Below are positions 1-9,380 of a stretch of DNA of 64,000 nt, piece by piece (the stretch's first letter is position 1; each line of letters opens with the position of its first letter). A program made the position numbers and the translations under genes. The DNA is from CANKJK01 sp040081715 (GTDB taxonomy: Bacteria > Acidobacteriota > Vicinamibacteria > Vicinamibacterales > UBA2999), in the NCBI GenBank assembly GCA_040081715.1, contig JBEBFY010000005.1, positions 62,001 through 126,000 of the forward strand, given 5' to 3'. The notes under the pieces are model-generated. The model was not told where the DNA came from. It worked only from the letters and a program-made list of their open reading frames with translations, and searched no databases.

Positions 1-1
1 C

Positions 2-37
2 GACCACGAGCGGCTGGCGCCGCCGCGCCTGCCGTAA
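2..37 (+). CDS. C-terminal tail of an upstream gene (partial)
   Basis: The frame starting at base 2 reads DHERLAPPRLP and stops at TAA (35-37). It could be the last residues of a gene entering from the left. There is too little sequence to assign a family. The 130 bases that follow, up to the efflux operon, show no convincing gene. Confidence 0.3.
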   Translation, partial: DHERLAPPRLP

Positions 38-157
38 CAGGCGTTCCGCTTCGTTCTGCCTGACGCCCCGGGTTCAACGCTGATTGAGCCCGGGGCTTCG
101 GCTGTACGGCTGAGGTGTCTGCGCAGCCGTTCTCATCTGTCTCTCATGCGGCGCCGC

Positions 158-163
158 TAGAGT
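158..163 (+). promoter_or_regulatory. -10-like hexamer TAGAGT before the efflux operon
   Basis: TAGAGT ends 6 nt before the ATG at 170. Transcription would therefore begin at or next to the start codon, and no Shine-Dalgarno sequence is seen. This would make the first gene of the operon leaderless. No good -35 is visible, so the call rests on position and on similar arrangements elsewhere in the window. Confidence 0.35.
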
Positions 164-169
164 GGACGC

Positions 170-1384
170 ATGCTGCTGCTGCTCCTGCTGGCGGGTGGTC
201 TGATCACGGACCCGCCGAGTCCTCCCCTTACCCTGGCTGACGCGCTGGCCCGGGCACGACGAACCTCTCCTCTTCGCGAAGCCTCCGCGCGGCTGCTCAC
301 CGCGGCCGACGACGCCGCCAGCCGCGCTGGCCGCCCGCTCAATCCGCAGGTGGACCTGCGCGTGGAGAACCTCGGTCCCACCGGCCAGTCGGCGCTGCCG
401 AAGGACGTCTTTGCCGTCGTCAACCAGTCCATTGAGCTGGGAGGAAAGCGCCGGCTGCGGCGCGAACTGAGCACCGCGGATCGCACGGCGGCCGAGGCTC
501 AGCTTGGACTCACCGACTGGCAGGTCGGCGCCCGCACGGCGCGCCTCTACGTGGAAGCGCTGCGGGCCAGGCTGCTGCTGGAGACCCTGGCCGCCAACCG
601 TGAGGGCCTGGCGGGCATGACGGCGACCATGCGCACGCGCGTGAAGGAAGGCGTGGCCGCGGAGGCCGACCTGCTCAAGTTCGACGCGGAGACTGCCCGG
701 CTGGATCTGGAACTGGTGCACGCTCGGGTGGACCTTGATCGCGGACTGAACGAACTGGGCTACGTCATCGGCATGTCCGGTCCACCGGACCCGTCCCGGC
801 TGGTCGAGCCCACGTCGCCACCCGCACCGGCCCCGGACCGGGCCGCGCTCACCCTCAAGGTGTCCGAGCACCCGGATGCCCGGCTGGCGTCAGCCCGGGT
901 GGAGCGGGCGCGGCAGGCTCGCGCCCTGGAACAGGCCCGGCGCAGACCCGATCCCCTCCTGACCGCGGGCTACAAGCGCACGGCCGGTGTGGACACCGCC
1001 GTCGCCGGCATCGCGCTGGTCCTGCCGGTGTTTGACGGCAACGGCGTGGCGACGGCCCGGGCCGAAGGCGACCTGCGCGCGGCCGAAGCGGAACGGAACG
1101 CCGTCGTCGGACGGCTCGCAGCGGATGCGATGAGTCTGGCCTCGGCGGCACAGGTCCTGCTGGCACGCGCGGGCACGGTCGGTCGGGAACTGGTGGCGCC
1201 TGCCGAGGCGGTGCGGAGCGCCACGCAGGCCGCGCTGCGTGAAGGCACCGCCGATGTGCTGCGTGTGCTGGACGCCGAGCGTGTGGTGCGCGATGCGAGC
1301 CGGCTGGCCATTGAACTCCGGCTGGATGCCCTGACCGCCGCTGTCGAAGCCCGGCTTGCTGTTGGAGAGGAGCCTCTGCCATGA
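170..1384 (+). CDS. TolC-family outer membrane efflux protein (CzcC-like)
   Basis: This is the outer-membrane channel of a tripartite metal efflux pump. The 404-residue length suits the CzcC/CusC branch of the TolC family. A short hydrophobic Leu-rich N-terminus (residues 1-14) fits an export signal, and the rest is the long alanine/arginine-rich helical repeat typical of OEP domains. The early LTLADALARAR stretch is the usual start of the first OEP repeat. The stop overlaps the start of the adaptor gene by 4 nt (ATGA), and an RND pump follows, which fixes the role as the third component of the same pump. Metal specificity cannot be read from this subunit. Confidence 0.88.
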   Translation: MLLLLLLAGGLITDPPSPPLTLADALARARRTSPLREASARLLTAADDAASRAGRPLNPQVDLRVENLGPTGQSALPKDVFAVVNQSIELGGKRRLRRELSTADRTAAEAQLGLTDWQVGARTARLYVEALRARLLLETLAANREGLAGMTATMRTRVKEGVAAEADLLKFDAETARLDLELVHARVDLDRGLNELGYVIGMSGPPDPSRLVEPTSPPAPAPDRAALTLKVSEHPDARLASARVERARQARALEQARRRPDPLLTAGYKRTAGVDTAVAGIALVLPVFDGNGVATARAEGDLRAAEAERNAVVGRLAADAMSLASAAQVLLARAGTVGRELVAPAEAVRSATQAALREGTADVLRVLDAERVVRDASRLAIELRLDALTAAVEARLAVGEEPLP

Positions 1385-2619
1385 GCCGGACGTTTACCCA
1401 CGCAGGAGCCGCCGTGCTGGCCGTGCTGGCCACAGCCTGCGCCACCCCTGAACCCGCTGCGAAGGAGACGGCGCCAGCCGCGCAGGCGTCCGCACAGCCT
1501 GGCACAGCGCCTGCCACGACGGCGTCTGTCGCGCTGACCGGCACGGCCATGAGCAACGCCGGGGTGACGTTAGCCACCGTGGAGACGGCCACGACCAGCG
1601 GCGATGTGTCCGTGCCGGGGGTGGTCCTCCTGGATGACACACGCACCGCGCGGGTCGGGTCGCTTCAGGAAGGGCTGGTGCTCAAGACGCTGGTCCAGGT
1701 CGGTGATCAGGTGAAAGCGGGGCAGCTTCTGGCGACGATGCATGGCCACGCCATGCACGATGCCTGGGCCGGCTATCGCAAGGCGCTCGCCGACCGCCAG
1801 CGCCTCGAGACGGAACTGGCCTATGCCGTGGACGCCCACGAGCGGGCGGAGCGGCTGTTCGCGGCCAAGGCGATCGCGCAGCAGGAGGTCAGACGCGCGG
1901 CCATGGAGCGCGACGGAGCCGGGCAGCGTCTGGCTGCGGCCCGGGCCGAAGTCACCCGGGCCATCGAGGAGCTGGAGCACGTCGGCGTGCATGTCAGCAA
2001 GCTGACCGGCGAAATCGGCGCGCGCGAGGCCGACGCCGACGAGGAGATCCCGGTGCGCACGCCGACGGGTGGCGTCGTCCTGGAACGCCTGGTGACGCCC
2101 GGCACGACGGTCGTACCCGGTGCGGCGCTCTACACGATCAGCGACCTCACGTCCCTGTGGGTCGTCGTCGAGCTGGATGAGACCTACCTGCCGCTGGTGC
2201 GAACCGGACGGGCAGCCGGCATCCGGGTCGCAGCCTATCCGGGTCAGATCTTTCCCGGGACCGTGACCTTCATCGGCGACAGCGTGAACCCGCGCACGCG
2301 GCGGGTGACGCTGCGTGTGAGCGTCGGCAATCGCGACCGCCGGCTCAAGCCCGACATGTTCGCGACCGTGAGTCTCGCGACCCACGAGCCGCGCCAGATG
2401 CTGACGGTCCCGCGTGCGGCGGTGCAATCCATCGATGGCCGCCCCACGGTGTTTGTCGCGGAGGCCGGCGGGCGTTTCTCGCCGCGGACGGTCACAGCGG
2501 GCGCCGAACAGGATGGCCGCGTGGAGATTGTCGCGGGTCTGACGGCAGGCGAGCGCGTCGTCGCGAGCGGCGGGTTCGCGCTCAAGTCGGAACTGCTGGC
2601 GCCCGCCAGAGGTGAGTGA
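1381..2619 (+). CDS. Efflux RND periplasmic adaptor subunit (CzcB-like lipoprotein)
   Basis: This membrane-fusion protein bridges the RND pump and the outer-membrane channel. The N-terminus has a lipoprotein signal with lipobox LATAC, predicting lipidation at Cys20. A barrel-sandwich (lipoyl-like) half-motif follows at about residues 90-120 (GLVLKTLVQVGDQVKAGQLL). A long coiled hairpin lies at about 125-210, and the second half-motif and beta-barrel domain follow. There is an Ala/Thr-rich linker after the lipidated Cys. It overlaps the upstream channel gene by 4 nt and the downstream pump gene by 8 nt, so the three are almost certainly translationally coupled. Confidence 0.9.
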   Translation: MSRTFTHAGAAVLAVLATACATPEPAAKETAPAAQASAQPGTAPATTASVALTGTAMSNAGVTLATVETATTSGDVSVPGVVLLDDTRTARVGSLQEGLVLKTLVQVGDQVKAGQLLATMHGHAMHDAWAGYRKALADRQRLETELAYAVDAHERAERLFAAKAIAQQEVRRAAMERDGAGQRLAAARAEVTRAIEELEHVGVHVSKLTGEIGAREADADEEIPVRTPTGGVVLERLVTPGTTVVPGAALYTISDLTSLWVVVELDETYLPLVRTGRAAGIRVAAYPGQIFPGTVTFIGDSVNPRTRRVTLRVSVGNRDRRLKPDMFATVSLATHEPRQMLTVPRAAVQSIDGRPTVFVAEAGGRFSPRTVTAGAEQDGRVEIVAGLTAGERVVASGGFALKSELLAPARGE

Positions 2620-5600
2620 CATGGGCGTCGTCGAACGCTTCGTCGCGGCCAGCATCCGGCAGCGGCTGTTTGTCCTGCTGTGCCTGGCCGCGCTGGTCCT
2701 CACCGGCGTCGTGGCGTATCAGGACCTGCCCGTCGAAGCCTTTCCGGACCTGACCAACAACCAGGTGACCGTGGTCACCGAGGCTCCGGGGTTGGCCACT
2801 GTCGAGGTGGAGCAGCGGGTGTCCTATCCGATCGAGACCGCGCTGATGGGCGTGCCCAACGCCGAGCAGGTGCGATCAGTGTCGAAGGCGGGCCTGTCGC
2901 TTGTGACCGTCGTGTTCGCAGACGCGGTGCCGGTGTATCTCGCCAGACAGCTCGTGACGGAGCGCGTGTCCGAGGCGCGCGGCCGGTTGCCGGAGGGACT
3001 GGCGCCGGTACTCGGCCCGGTGGCGACGGCCTTCGGCGAAATCTACCAGTACCTGGTGGAGAGCGACTCGGCGGACCTGATGACCCGCAAGACCATCCAC
3101 GACTGGGATCTGCGCACGCAGTTGCGCGGGGTGCGCGGCGTTGGCGAGGTCAACGCCTGGGGCGGCCTCACGCGGCAGTACCACGTGGTCGTGGACCCGG
3201 CCCGCCTCGAACGGTACGGCGTCTCCTTGCGGCAGGTGTACGACGCGGTGGCCGCCAACAACCTCCCTTTCAGCGGTGGCTTCATCGAGCACCACTCCGA
3301 GCGCTACACCGTGCGCGGCAACGGTCTGGTTCAGAACGAGGCCGACCTGCGCCGGATCGTCGTAGACGAGGAGGGAGGCGTGCCGGTGCTCCTGGGGGAT
3401 CTGGCCGAGGTACGCATCGACGCCATGCCCCGGCAGGGCGCCGTGACGCACGACGGCGTGGGGGAGTCGGTCGCGGGCATGGTGATCATGCTCAAGGGCG
3501 AGAACGGCCGCGATGTAGGTGCGCGCGTGAAGGCGCGGATCGCGGAGGTGGTGGGGACGCTGCCGGGCGGCATCCGCCTGGTGCCGTTCTACGACCAGAC
3601 GGAGGTCATCACCAGAACCTTCACGACCGTCCGGAACAGCCTGCTGGAAGGGTCGGCGCTGGTCATTCTCGTCCTGTTCGTGTTCCTCCGCGATGTCCGG
3701 GCGTCGCTCATCGTCGCCGCGGTCATTCCCGTCGCGATGCTGACCGGCTTCATCGGCATGCGCCTGTTTGGCGTGTCGGCCAACCTGATGTCGCTCGGGG
3801 CGATCGACTTCGGCCTCATCGTCGACGGCGCCGTTGTGATGATGGAAAGCGTCATCCGCCGCCGGTCGGCGGCCGGTCACACCGCCGACAGGCCCGGGCC
3901 GCACGAGGGCCGCATCGCGATGGTGACCGCGGCGGCCACCGACGTGGCACGTCCGGTGCTGTTCGGCGTGCTCATCATCATCGCGGTCTACCTGCCCATC
4001 TTCACACTCGAAGGCCTCGAGGGAAAGATGTTCAGGCCGATGGCCATCACCGTGTGCTCGGCCATTCTCGGCGCGCTGCTGCTGTCGCTCACGGTGGTGC
4101 CCGTGCTGGCGTCCTTCCTGCCGGTGGCGGCCAGCGGTCATCACGAGGACGGGTGGTTCCTCCGGCTGCGGGGCCGCTACGTCCACGACCTGCGCCGGGC
4201 GATGGACCATCCGTGGCGGACCATGGGCGTGGCCCTCGTGGCCGTCGCGCTTGCCCTGGGTTCGTTGCCGTTTCTCGGCACCGAGTTCATGCCGAGGCTG
4301 GACGAAGGGTCGATCCTGATCGAGAGCCGGAAGCTGCCCTCCGTCTCGCTCGATGAGTCCGTCGAGATGTCTGGCCGGGTGGAGCGTGTGCTCCGGACGT
4401 TCCCGGAGGTGCGCGGCGTGGTCACCAAGCTTGGCCGCCCCGATCTGGCGACCGAGGCCATGGGCATCTATCAGGGTGACGTCTACGTCGCGCTGCATCC
4501 GGCCGAGGCCTGGACGACGGGGCGCGACAAGGCTGGCCTGATCGACGCGATGGCCACGGCTCTGGATGCGGTTCCCGGGATGACGTTCAATTTCACCCAG
4601 CCGATGGCGATGCGCCTGGACGAGACCATCTCCGGCGTCAAGGCGGACGTGGCCGTGAAGATCTTCGGTCAGGACGCCAACGTGCTGGAGCGGCTCGGGA
4701 AGGCCGCCCTCGACGAACTGGAGCATGTGCCCGGGGCGGAGGACCTCCAGGTGGAGGCCCTCTTCGGCGCGGCGCAGCTGCAGATCGACATCGACCGCGC
4801 GGAGGTGGCGCGCGTCGGCCTCAGCGTGGCGGATGTGCGCGACGTGGTGGAGACGGCCGTCGGCGGCCGGACGGTCTCGGACGTGCTCGACGGGGCGCGT
4901 AGGTTTCCCGTCGTCGTGCGGTTTCCCGACATCCTCCGGCGCGATGCCGCGTCGCTCGGGGCGCTGCCATTGACCGGGCAGCGCGGCGAACGCGTGCCGC
5001 TGTCGCGCGTGGCGCGCATCACGGAGACGCAGGCGCCCGAGGCGATCAACCACGAGAACGCCGAGCGCCGGATCGTGGTGCAGACCAACGTGCGCGGGCG
5101 CGATGTCGGGAGTTTCGTGGCCGAGGCGCGCCCCCGCGTGGAGGGGGCCGTGCGGCTGCCGCCGGGTTACCGGATCGAGTGGGGCGGGCAGTTCGAGAAC
5201 CAGTCCAGGGCCATGAGCCGGCTGGCGCTCGTGGTGCCCCTCTCCGTGGCCATCATCTTCCTGCTGCTGTTTGTCACCTTTGGCCGCGTGCGGCAGGCCG
5301 GTCTCGTGCTGCTGAACGTGCCGTTCGCGCTGATCGGGGGCGTCGCGGCCCTCTGGCTCCGCGGGCTGACGTTGAACCTCTCGGCCGCGGTCGGCTTCAT
5401 CGCGCTCTTCGGCGTGGCGGTGCTGAACGGCGTGGTGCTCGTGGCTGCGGTGAACCGCCTGCGCGAAGACGGGGAGACCCTGCGGCAGGCGGTACTGAAT
5501 GGTGCGGGCACGCGGCTCAAGCCTGTGATGATGACCGCGCTCGTCGCGGCGTTGGGCTTCGTGCCGATGGCGTTGTCTCAGGGGGCCGGGTCGGAGGTCC

Positions 5601-5725
5601 AGCGCCCGCTGGCCAGCGTGGTCATCGGGGGCGTGACGACCTCGACGCTCCTGACGCTCATGGTGTTGCCCACCCTCTACGAGCTGCTCGAGCGATATGC
5701 CGCACGGAGGCGCGAGGGCGCCTGA
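2612..5725 (+). CDS. Heavy-metal efflux RND pump, CzcA/CusA family
   Basis: This is the proton-driven inner-membrane pump of the efflux system; 1037 residues is the usual family length. The TM4 motif DFGLIVDGAVVMMES places Asp399, Asp405 and Glu412 with the same spacing as Asp402/Asp408/Glu415 of Cupriavidus CzcA. This points to the divalent-cation (Co/Zn/Cd/Ni) branch rather than the Cu/Ag branch. GTG at 2612 gives the full frame; ATG at 2621 is a near alternative. The start overlaps the adaptor gene. A two-component pair follows immediately, as in many czc/cus loci. The exact metal is inferred. Confidence 0.93.
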   Translation: MSDMGVVERFVAASIRQRLFVLLCLAALVLTGVVAYQDLPVEAFPDLTNNQVTVVTEAPGLATVEVEQRVSYPIETALMGVPNAEQVRSVSKAGLSLVTVVFADAVPVYLARQLVTERVSEARGRLPEGLAPVLGPVATAFGEIYQYLVESDSADLMTRKTIHDWDLRTQLRGVRGVGEVNAWGGLTRQYHVVVDPARLERYGVSLRQVYDAVAANNLPFSGGFIEHHSERYTVRGNGLVQNEADLRRIVVDEEGGVPVLLGDLAEVRIDAMPRQGAVTHDGVGESVAGMVIMLKGENGRDVGARVKARIAEVVGTLPGGIRLVPFYDQTEVITRTFTTVRNSLLEGSALVILVLFVFLRDVRASLIVAAVIPVAMLTGFIGMRLFGVSANLMSLGAIDFGLIVDGAVVMMESVIRRRSAAGHTADRPGPHEGRIAMVTAAATDVARPVLFGVLIIIAVYLPIFTLEGLEGKMFRPMAITVCSAILGALLLSLTVVPVLASFLPVAASGHHEDGWFLRLRGRYVHDLRRAMDHPWRTMGVALVAVALALGSLPFLGTEFMPRLDEGSILIESRKLPSVSLDESVEMSGRVERVLRTFPEVRGVVTKLGRPDLATEAMGIYQGDVYVALHPAEAWTTGRDKAGLIDAMATALDAVPGMTFNFTQPMAMRLDETISGVKADVAVKIFGQDANVLERLGKAALDELEHVPGAEDLQVEALFGAAQLQIDIDRAEVARVGLSVADVRDVVETAVGGRTVSDVLDGARRFPVVVRFPDILRRDAASLGALPLTGQRGERVPLSRVARITETQAPEAINHENAERRIVVQTNVRGRDVGSFVAEARPRVEGAVRLPPGYRIEWGGQFENQSRAMSRLALVVPLSVAIIFLLLFVTFGRVRQAGLVLLNVPFALIGGVAALWLRGLTLNLSAAVGFIALFGVAVLNGVVLVAAVNRLREDGETLRQAVLNGAGTRLKPVMMTALVAALGFVPMALSQGAGSEVQRPLASVVIGGVTTSTLLTLMVLPTLYELLERYAARRREGA

Positions 5726-5734
5726 GCCCGCCGC

Positions 5735-5740
5735 TAGAAT
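5735..5740 (+). promoter_or_regulatory. -10-like TAGAAT before the response regulator
   Basis: TAGAAT ends 6 nt before the GTG start at 5747, in the 21-nt gap after the pump gene. This placement would let the two-component pair be transcribed without a leader, independently of the efflux operon. No clear -35 is visible, and the upstream bases are the end of the pump gene. Confidence 0.35.
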
Positions 5741-5746
5741 TCAGGT

Positions 5747-6442
5747 GTGCGCATTCTCGTCGTCGAAGACGACCCGGCGATCAGCGGATTCCTGGCGCGT
5801 GGCCTCAGCGAGGAGCACTACCGCGTGGACCTCGCGGAGGACGGACCGGGCGCCGAGCAGATGGTGCGGGATGCGCCGTATGACGCCATCGTGCTCGACA
5901 TTCAGCTACCCGGACTGGACGGGCTGGAGCTGTGCCGGCGCCTGCGGGCTGATGGCGTGGTCACCCCCGTGCTGATGCTGACCGCGCGCGATGCCGTGCC
6001 GGACCGGATCAAGGGGCTCGACGCAGGGGCCGACGACTATCTGGTGAAGCCGTTTGCGTTCGACGAGCTGCTCGCGCGGCTCAGGGCCCTGACCCGTCGG
6101 GGGCCGGGCCGGCAGCTTGACACGGTCCTCCGGTGCGGCCCCATTGAACTGGATACGGAGGCGCACCTGGTGCGCGTATCGGGACGGCCCGTCGCGCTGA
6201 GCGCCACGGAGTACCGGCTGCTCGACCATCTGCTTCGGCACGCGGAGACAATCGTGTCGCGCGACCAGCTGGGAGATCGGGTCTGGGGCGGCGACGTCGA
6301 CATGGCGTCGAACGTGGTGGACGTCTACATCGGGTATCTCCGCCGGAAGCTGCGGTCAGCGGGCCTCCAGGACCCGGTCATCCACACGGTGCGCGGGATG
6401 GGCTACCTGCTCAGGCCGCCCGCCGGGGGCACCCCACCATGA
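5747..6442 (+). CDS. OmpR-family response regulator of the metal efflux locus
   Basis: The receiver domain (residues 1-115) has the acidic pair Glu7/Asp8, phospho-acceptor Asp51 (in VLDIQLPG) and Lys101 (LVKPF). A winged-helix DNA-binding domain follows at about 130-225, ending in the typical YLRRKL and VRGMGYLL strands. Its 231 residues match CusR/CzcR-type regulators. The start is GTG at 5747, with no strong ribosome-binding site. It overlaps the sensor kinase by 4 nt, and its position after czcCBA-like genes suggests it controls them in response to metal. Confidence 0.92.
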   Translation: MRILVVEDDPAISGFLARGLSEEHYRVDLAEDGPGAEQMVRDAPYDAIVLDIQLPGLDGLELCRRLRADGVVTPVLMLTARDAVPDRIKGLDAGADDYLVKPFAFDELLARLRALTRRGPGRQLDTVLRCGPIELDTEAHLVRVSGRPVALSATEYRLLDHLLRHAETIVSRDQLGDRVWGGDVDMASNVVDVYIGYLRRKLRSAGLQDPVIHTVRGMGYLLRPPAGGTPP

Positions 6443-7896
6443 CCCTCTCCTTCCGTGCGCGGCTCACGCTCCGGTGGCTGTCGGCCTTCGGCGTCGTGCT
6501 GACGCTGGCACTTGCGGCCGTCTCTGTGGGCGTCCGTGCGTTCCTCGAGCGGGACCTTGACGCGCAGCTCCGCACGCTGGCCGCCACCGAACTGGCGTCC
6601 GCCGTTGACGAGCCGGGCCACGGGCTCCACCTGCACGAGTTCACGGTGCGCGGCGGCCAGGACTACGCGGACAAGTTCGTCCAGCTCATCACGGCGCGCG
6701 GGGTCGTGCTTATGCAGTCGCCGCGGCTGCAGTCGTCGCCGTCCCTCCTGACCCCGGAGACGCTGGCGCAGACGCTCGGCGGCGCCTCGCCGCTCGTCGA
6801 GGTGGCCGTGGGCGGCCGGCCGGGCCGGATGGTCGGCCTGGCGACGGCCGGACCAGAGCGCTACGTGGTGGCCGTGGGCCTGTTCACCGACACACTGGAG
6901 GCCACGCTGGGCGACCTGCGATGGCTGCTGGGTGGCGTGTGGATCGGCAGCATGGTGGTCACCGCGCTGGTGGGCTTGTCCCTCGCGTCACGTGCGCTGC
7001 GGCCAGTGCGGATGATCACCGAACGCGCGGCGGCCATTGCCGAGGGGCAGTTCGAGACCCGGTTGGCCCCACTGGGCGCTGACGACGAGATCGGCCGGAT
7101 GACCGGCCTGCTCAACCGGATGCTGGAGCGGCTCCACGGTGCGCTCGACGCAAATCGCCGGTTTGCCGCTGACGCGTCCCACGAACTGCGCAGCCCGCTG
7201 ACGGTGATGCTGGGCGAAGTGGACGTGGCGCTGAAGCGCGAGCGCGACGGCGACGAGTATCGCCGCGTGCTGGGGGAGGTGCAGAGCCGGCTGCGCGGGA
7301 TGGGACGGCTCACCGAGGACCTCATGCTCCTGGTGCGGGCGCAGGAGAACGTGGCGCCGCCGATTACGGACCTTCCGCTGCTGGCGGTGTGGCGTGAGGT
7401 GATGGCGCGGGCGGCAGACGCGGCCGCCTCCGCCGGCGTCGTGCTGTCGGTGGATGTGCCCGCGGCGATGGTCGTGTATGCGGAGGCGGGACTGCTCGGC
7501 CGTGTATTCGACAACCTCGTGCAGAACGCGGTGCAGTACAACCGGGACGGTGGCGCCGTCTCGGTAACGGCGCGGGTCGAACCCGGCGACGGGACCTGGG
7601 CCGCCGACACCGTCGTGATCCAGGTGCGCGACACCGGGCCGGGTATTCCCGCTGCGGAGCGGGAGCGGGTATTCGAGCGGTTCTACCGCCTGGACGCATC
7701 ACGGTCGCGCCGGACCGGTGGCGCCGGGCTGGGGCTCGCGATTTCTCGCGAGATTGTCCGGCTGTTCAAGGGAAGCATCAGGATTGTCGCCACGGACCTG
7801 CCGGGTACCACCGTGGAAGTGCGGCTGCCTGGCAGCGGCACGCGCGTGGAGGCGGTCAGCGCAACTGACGGAGCAGCCGCTCGATCTCCTGCCTGA
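6439..7896 (+). CDS. Sensor histidine kinase with HAMP domain (metal-sensing type)
   Basis: This is a membrane sensor kinase partnered with the preceding regulator. It has TM1 near residues 10-32, an extracytoplasmic segment to about 150, TM2 near 155-178, and a HAMP domain up to about 235. The HisKA box FAADASHELRSPLTV contains His248. The HATPase N-box (DNLVQNAVQYN) lies near 358, followed by G-boxes DTGPGIP and GAGLGLAIS. The ATGA overlap with the regulator indicates coupling. Its 3' end overlaps a small gene on the other strand (7856-8089). Confidence 0.92.
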   Translation: MTLSFRARLTLRWLSAFGVVLTLALAAVSVGVRAFLERDLDAQLRTLAATELASAVDEPGHGLHLHEFTVRGGQDYADKFVQLITARGVVLMQSPRLQSSPSLLTPETLAQTLGGASPLVEVAVGGRPGRMVGLATAGPERYVVAVGLFTDTLEATLGDLRWLLGGVWIGSMVVTALVGLSLASRALRPVRMITERAAAIAEGQFETRLAPLGADDEIGRMTGLLNRMLERLHGALDANRRFAADASHELRSPLTVMLGEVDVALKRERDGDEYRRVLGEVQSRLRGMGRLTEDLMLLVRAQENVAPPITDLPLLAVWREVMARAADAAASAGVVLSVDVPAAMVVYAEAGLLGRVFDNLVQNAVQYNRDGGAVSVTARVEPGDGTWAADTVVIQVRDTGPGIPAAERERVFERFYRLDASRSRRTGGAGLGLAISREIVRLFKGSIRIVATDLPGTTVEVRLPGSGTRVEAVSATDGAAARSPA

Positions 7897-8089
7897 CGCC
7901 GGCACACTCAGTGAGCACGCGTTCCGCTTCCTGCACCGTCTGCAGGAGGTCCTCTTTGGCTGGCACGCTCCCGCGTCCCACCTCGGCGGCCAGGTCGCGC
8001 GTGGTGCGGGCACAGGCCTCGGCGACGCCGAGCGTCCGCTCGTGCGCCTCCACGATCTTGAGCATTTCCTGTCGTTCGTCCAGAGTCAT
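7856..8089 (-). CDS. Small hypothetical helical protein
   Basis: This is a 77-residue protein rich in Glu, Arg, Leu and Ala. Heptad-like spacing suggests an amphipathic or coiled-coil helix, and I recognise no family. Its 3' end overlaps the sensor-kinase gene by 41 nt, and its start abuts the region upstream of the DUF885-like gene. The opposite strand carries no better candidate between 7897 and 8123, which argues for it being real. The composition is plausible for a protein, but short high-GC open frames occur by chance. Confidence 0.45.
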   Translation of the reverse strand: MTLDERQEMLKIVEAHERTLGVAEACARTTRDLAAEVGRGSVPAKEDLLQTVQEAERVLTECAGVRQEIERLLRQLR

Positions 8090-8123
8090 GTCGATAGTGT
8101 GTGTGAATGCGGAGGGTACGGTC

Positions 8124-9362
8124 GTGGCGTCTCTTCAGGATATCGCGCAGCAGTATGTGGCCCTCGTGCTCGCCGTCGGTCCGCACGACCCGGACTACGT
8201 GGACGCCTACTACGGTCCACCTGCATGGAAGGCCGCGTTCGAGGCGCAACCCCGGACGCTGACGGAGCTTGGCCTGGAGGTGGACCAGATCCTGCGGAGA
8301 CTCGGGTCGCTCGACCACTCCCTGCCCGCCGGCGCGGAGCGGGAGGCGCTGATGTCCGGCTGGCGGAAGACGTTTCTCATCAAGCAGCTCGGGGCGCTCC
8401 GGACGCACCTCGCCGGACTCCAGGGCCTCCGTCTGCCGTTTGACGAGGAGTCGGTGGCGCTCTACGACGCGGCGGCGCCTGCACGCGCGGAGGGCGAGTT
8501 CCAGGTGGTGGTCGATGTGCTGGATCGGGCACTCCCTGGGGCAGGTACGGTGCTGGATCGCTACGTGGCGTTCCGGAGTCAGTTCATCGTGCCGCCGGAA
8601 CGTCTGTCCCGCACGTTCGAGGCAGCCATCGGTGCGTGCCGCGAACGGACGGTGAGGGCGCTGCCGTTGCCCGCCTCCGAGGCGTTCACCCTCGAGTTCG
8701 TGACGGGGAAGAGTTGGAGTGGCTACAACTGGTATCAGGGGCAGTTCCGCTCGCTGATTCAGGTGAATACCGACCTGCCCGTGCACATCGACCGGGCGCT
8801 CGACCTCGCCGCGCACGAAGGGTATCCCGGTCACCACGTGCACAACGTGCTGCTGGAGCAGCACCTGGTGGGGGAGCGGGGCTGGATGGAGTTCACGGTC
8901 TATCCGCTGTTCTCACCGCAGTCGCTGGTGGCGGAGGGCATTGCGAACTGCGCGGCGGACATGGCCTTTCCGGCGCCGGAACGGCTCGCCTTCGAGCGCG
9001 ACGTGCTCTTCCCGCTGGCCGGACTCGACCCATCGACGGCCACGCGGTATGCGACGGTGAGTGCGTTGGTCGAGAAGCTCTCGCACGCCGGCACGGAGGC
9101 CGCCCGGCGCTTGCTCGACGGCCGGCTCGATGACGAGGGTGCGGTCCAGTGGCTCGAGGAGTACGCGCTCCATTCGCGCCCGCGCGCGGAGCAGCGGGTG
9201 CGTTTCATCAGGCAATACCGGAGCTACGTCATCAACTACACCCGGGGCCGTGAACTGGTCGAGGGCTGGCTCGCACGCACGTCCGGCGAGGACCGCGCCA
9301 GGCGCTGGGCCAACCTGGGTGACCTCATGTCATCGCCCCGGCTTGCCTCCAGCCTGCAGTAA
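8124..9362 (+). CDS. DUF885-like putative metallopeptidase
   Basis: The motif HEGYPGHH at residues 231-238 matches the HExxPGHH-type signature of DUF885 proteins, a family of presumed zinc peptidases. The length from the chosen start is 412 residues, shorter than the usual ~550-600 for secreted DUF885 proteins, and there is no signal peptide, so it may act in the cytoplasm. GTG at 8124 is chosen because GGAGG lies 8 nt upstream (8111-8115). Longer readings run into low-quality, Ser/Arg-rich sequence opposite the small minus-strand gene. Substrate unknown. Confidence 0.75.
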   Translation: MASLQDIAQQYVALVLAVGPHDPDYVDAYYGPPAWKAAFEAQPRTLTELGLEVDQILRRLGSLDHSLPAGAEREALMSGWRKTFLIKQLGALRTHLAGLQGLRLPFDEESVALYDAAAPARAEGEFQVVVDVLDRALPGAGTVLDRYVAFRSQFIVPPERLSRTFEAAIGACRERTVRALPLPASEAFTLEFVTGKSWSGYNWYQGQFRSLIQVNTDLPVHIDRALDLAAHEGYPGHHVHNVLLEQHLVGERGWMEFTVYPLFSPQSLVAEGIANCAADMAFPAPERLAFERDVLFPLAGLDPSTATRYATVSALVEKLSHAGTEAARRLLDGRLDDEGAVQWLEEYALHSRPRAEQRVRFIRQYRSYVINYTRGRELVEGWLARTSGEDRARRWANLGDLMSSPRLASSLQ

Positions 9363-9380
9363 GGCGTCGCTCGCTGTCGT

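Noticed and set aside
2876..5053. Long minus-strand open frame (725 codons) within the RND pump gene
   Set aside because: The plus-strand protein has intact family motifs; the antisense translation has no domain and unlikely residue composition.
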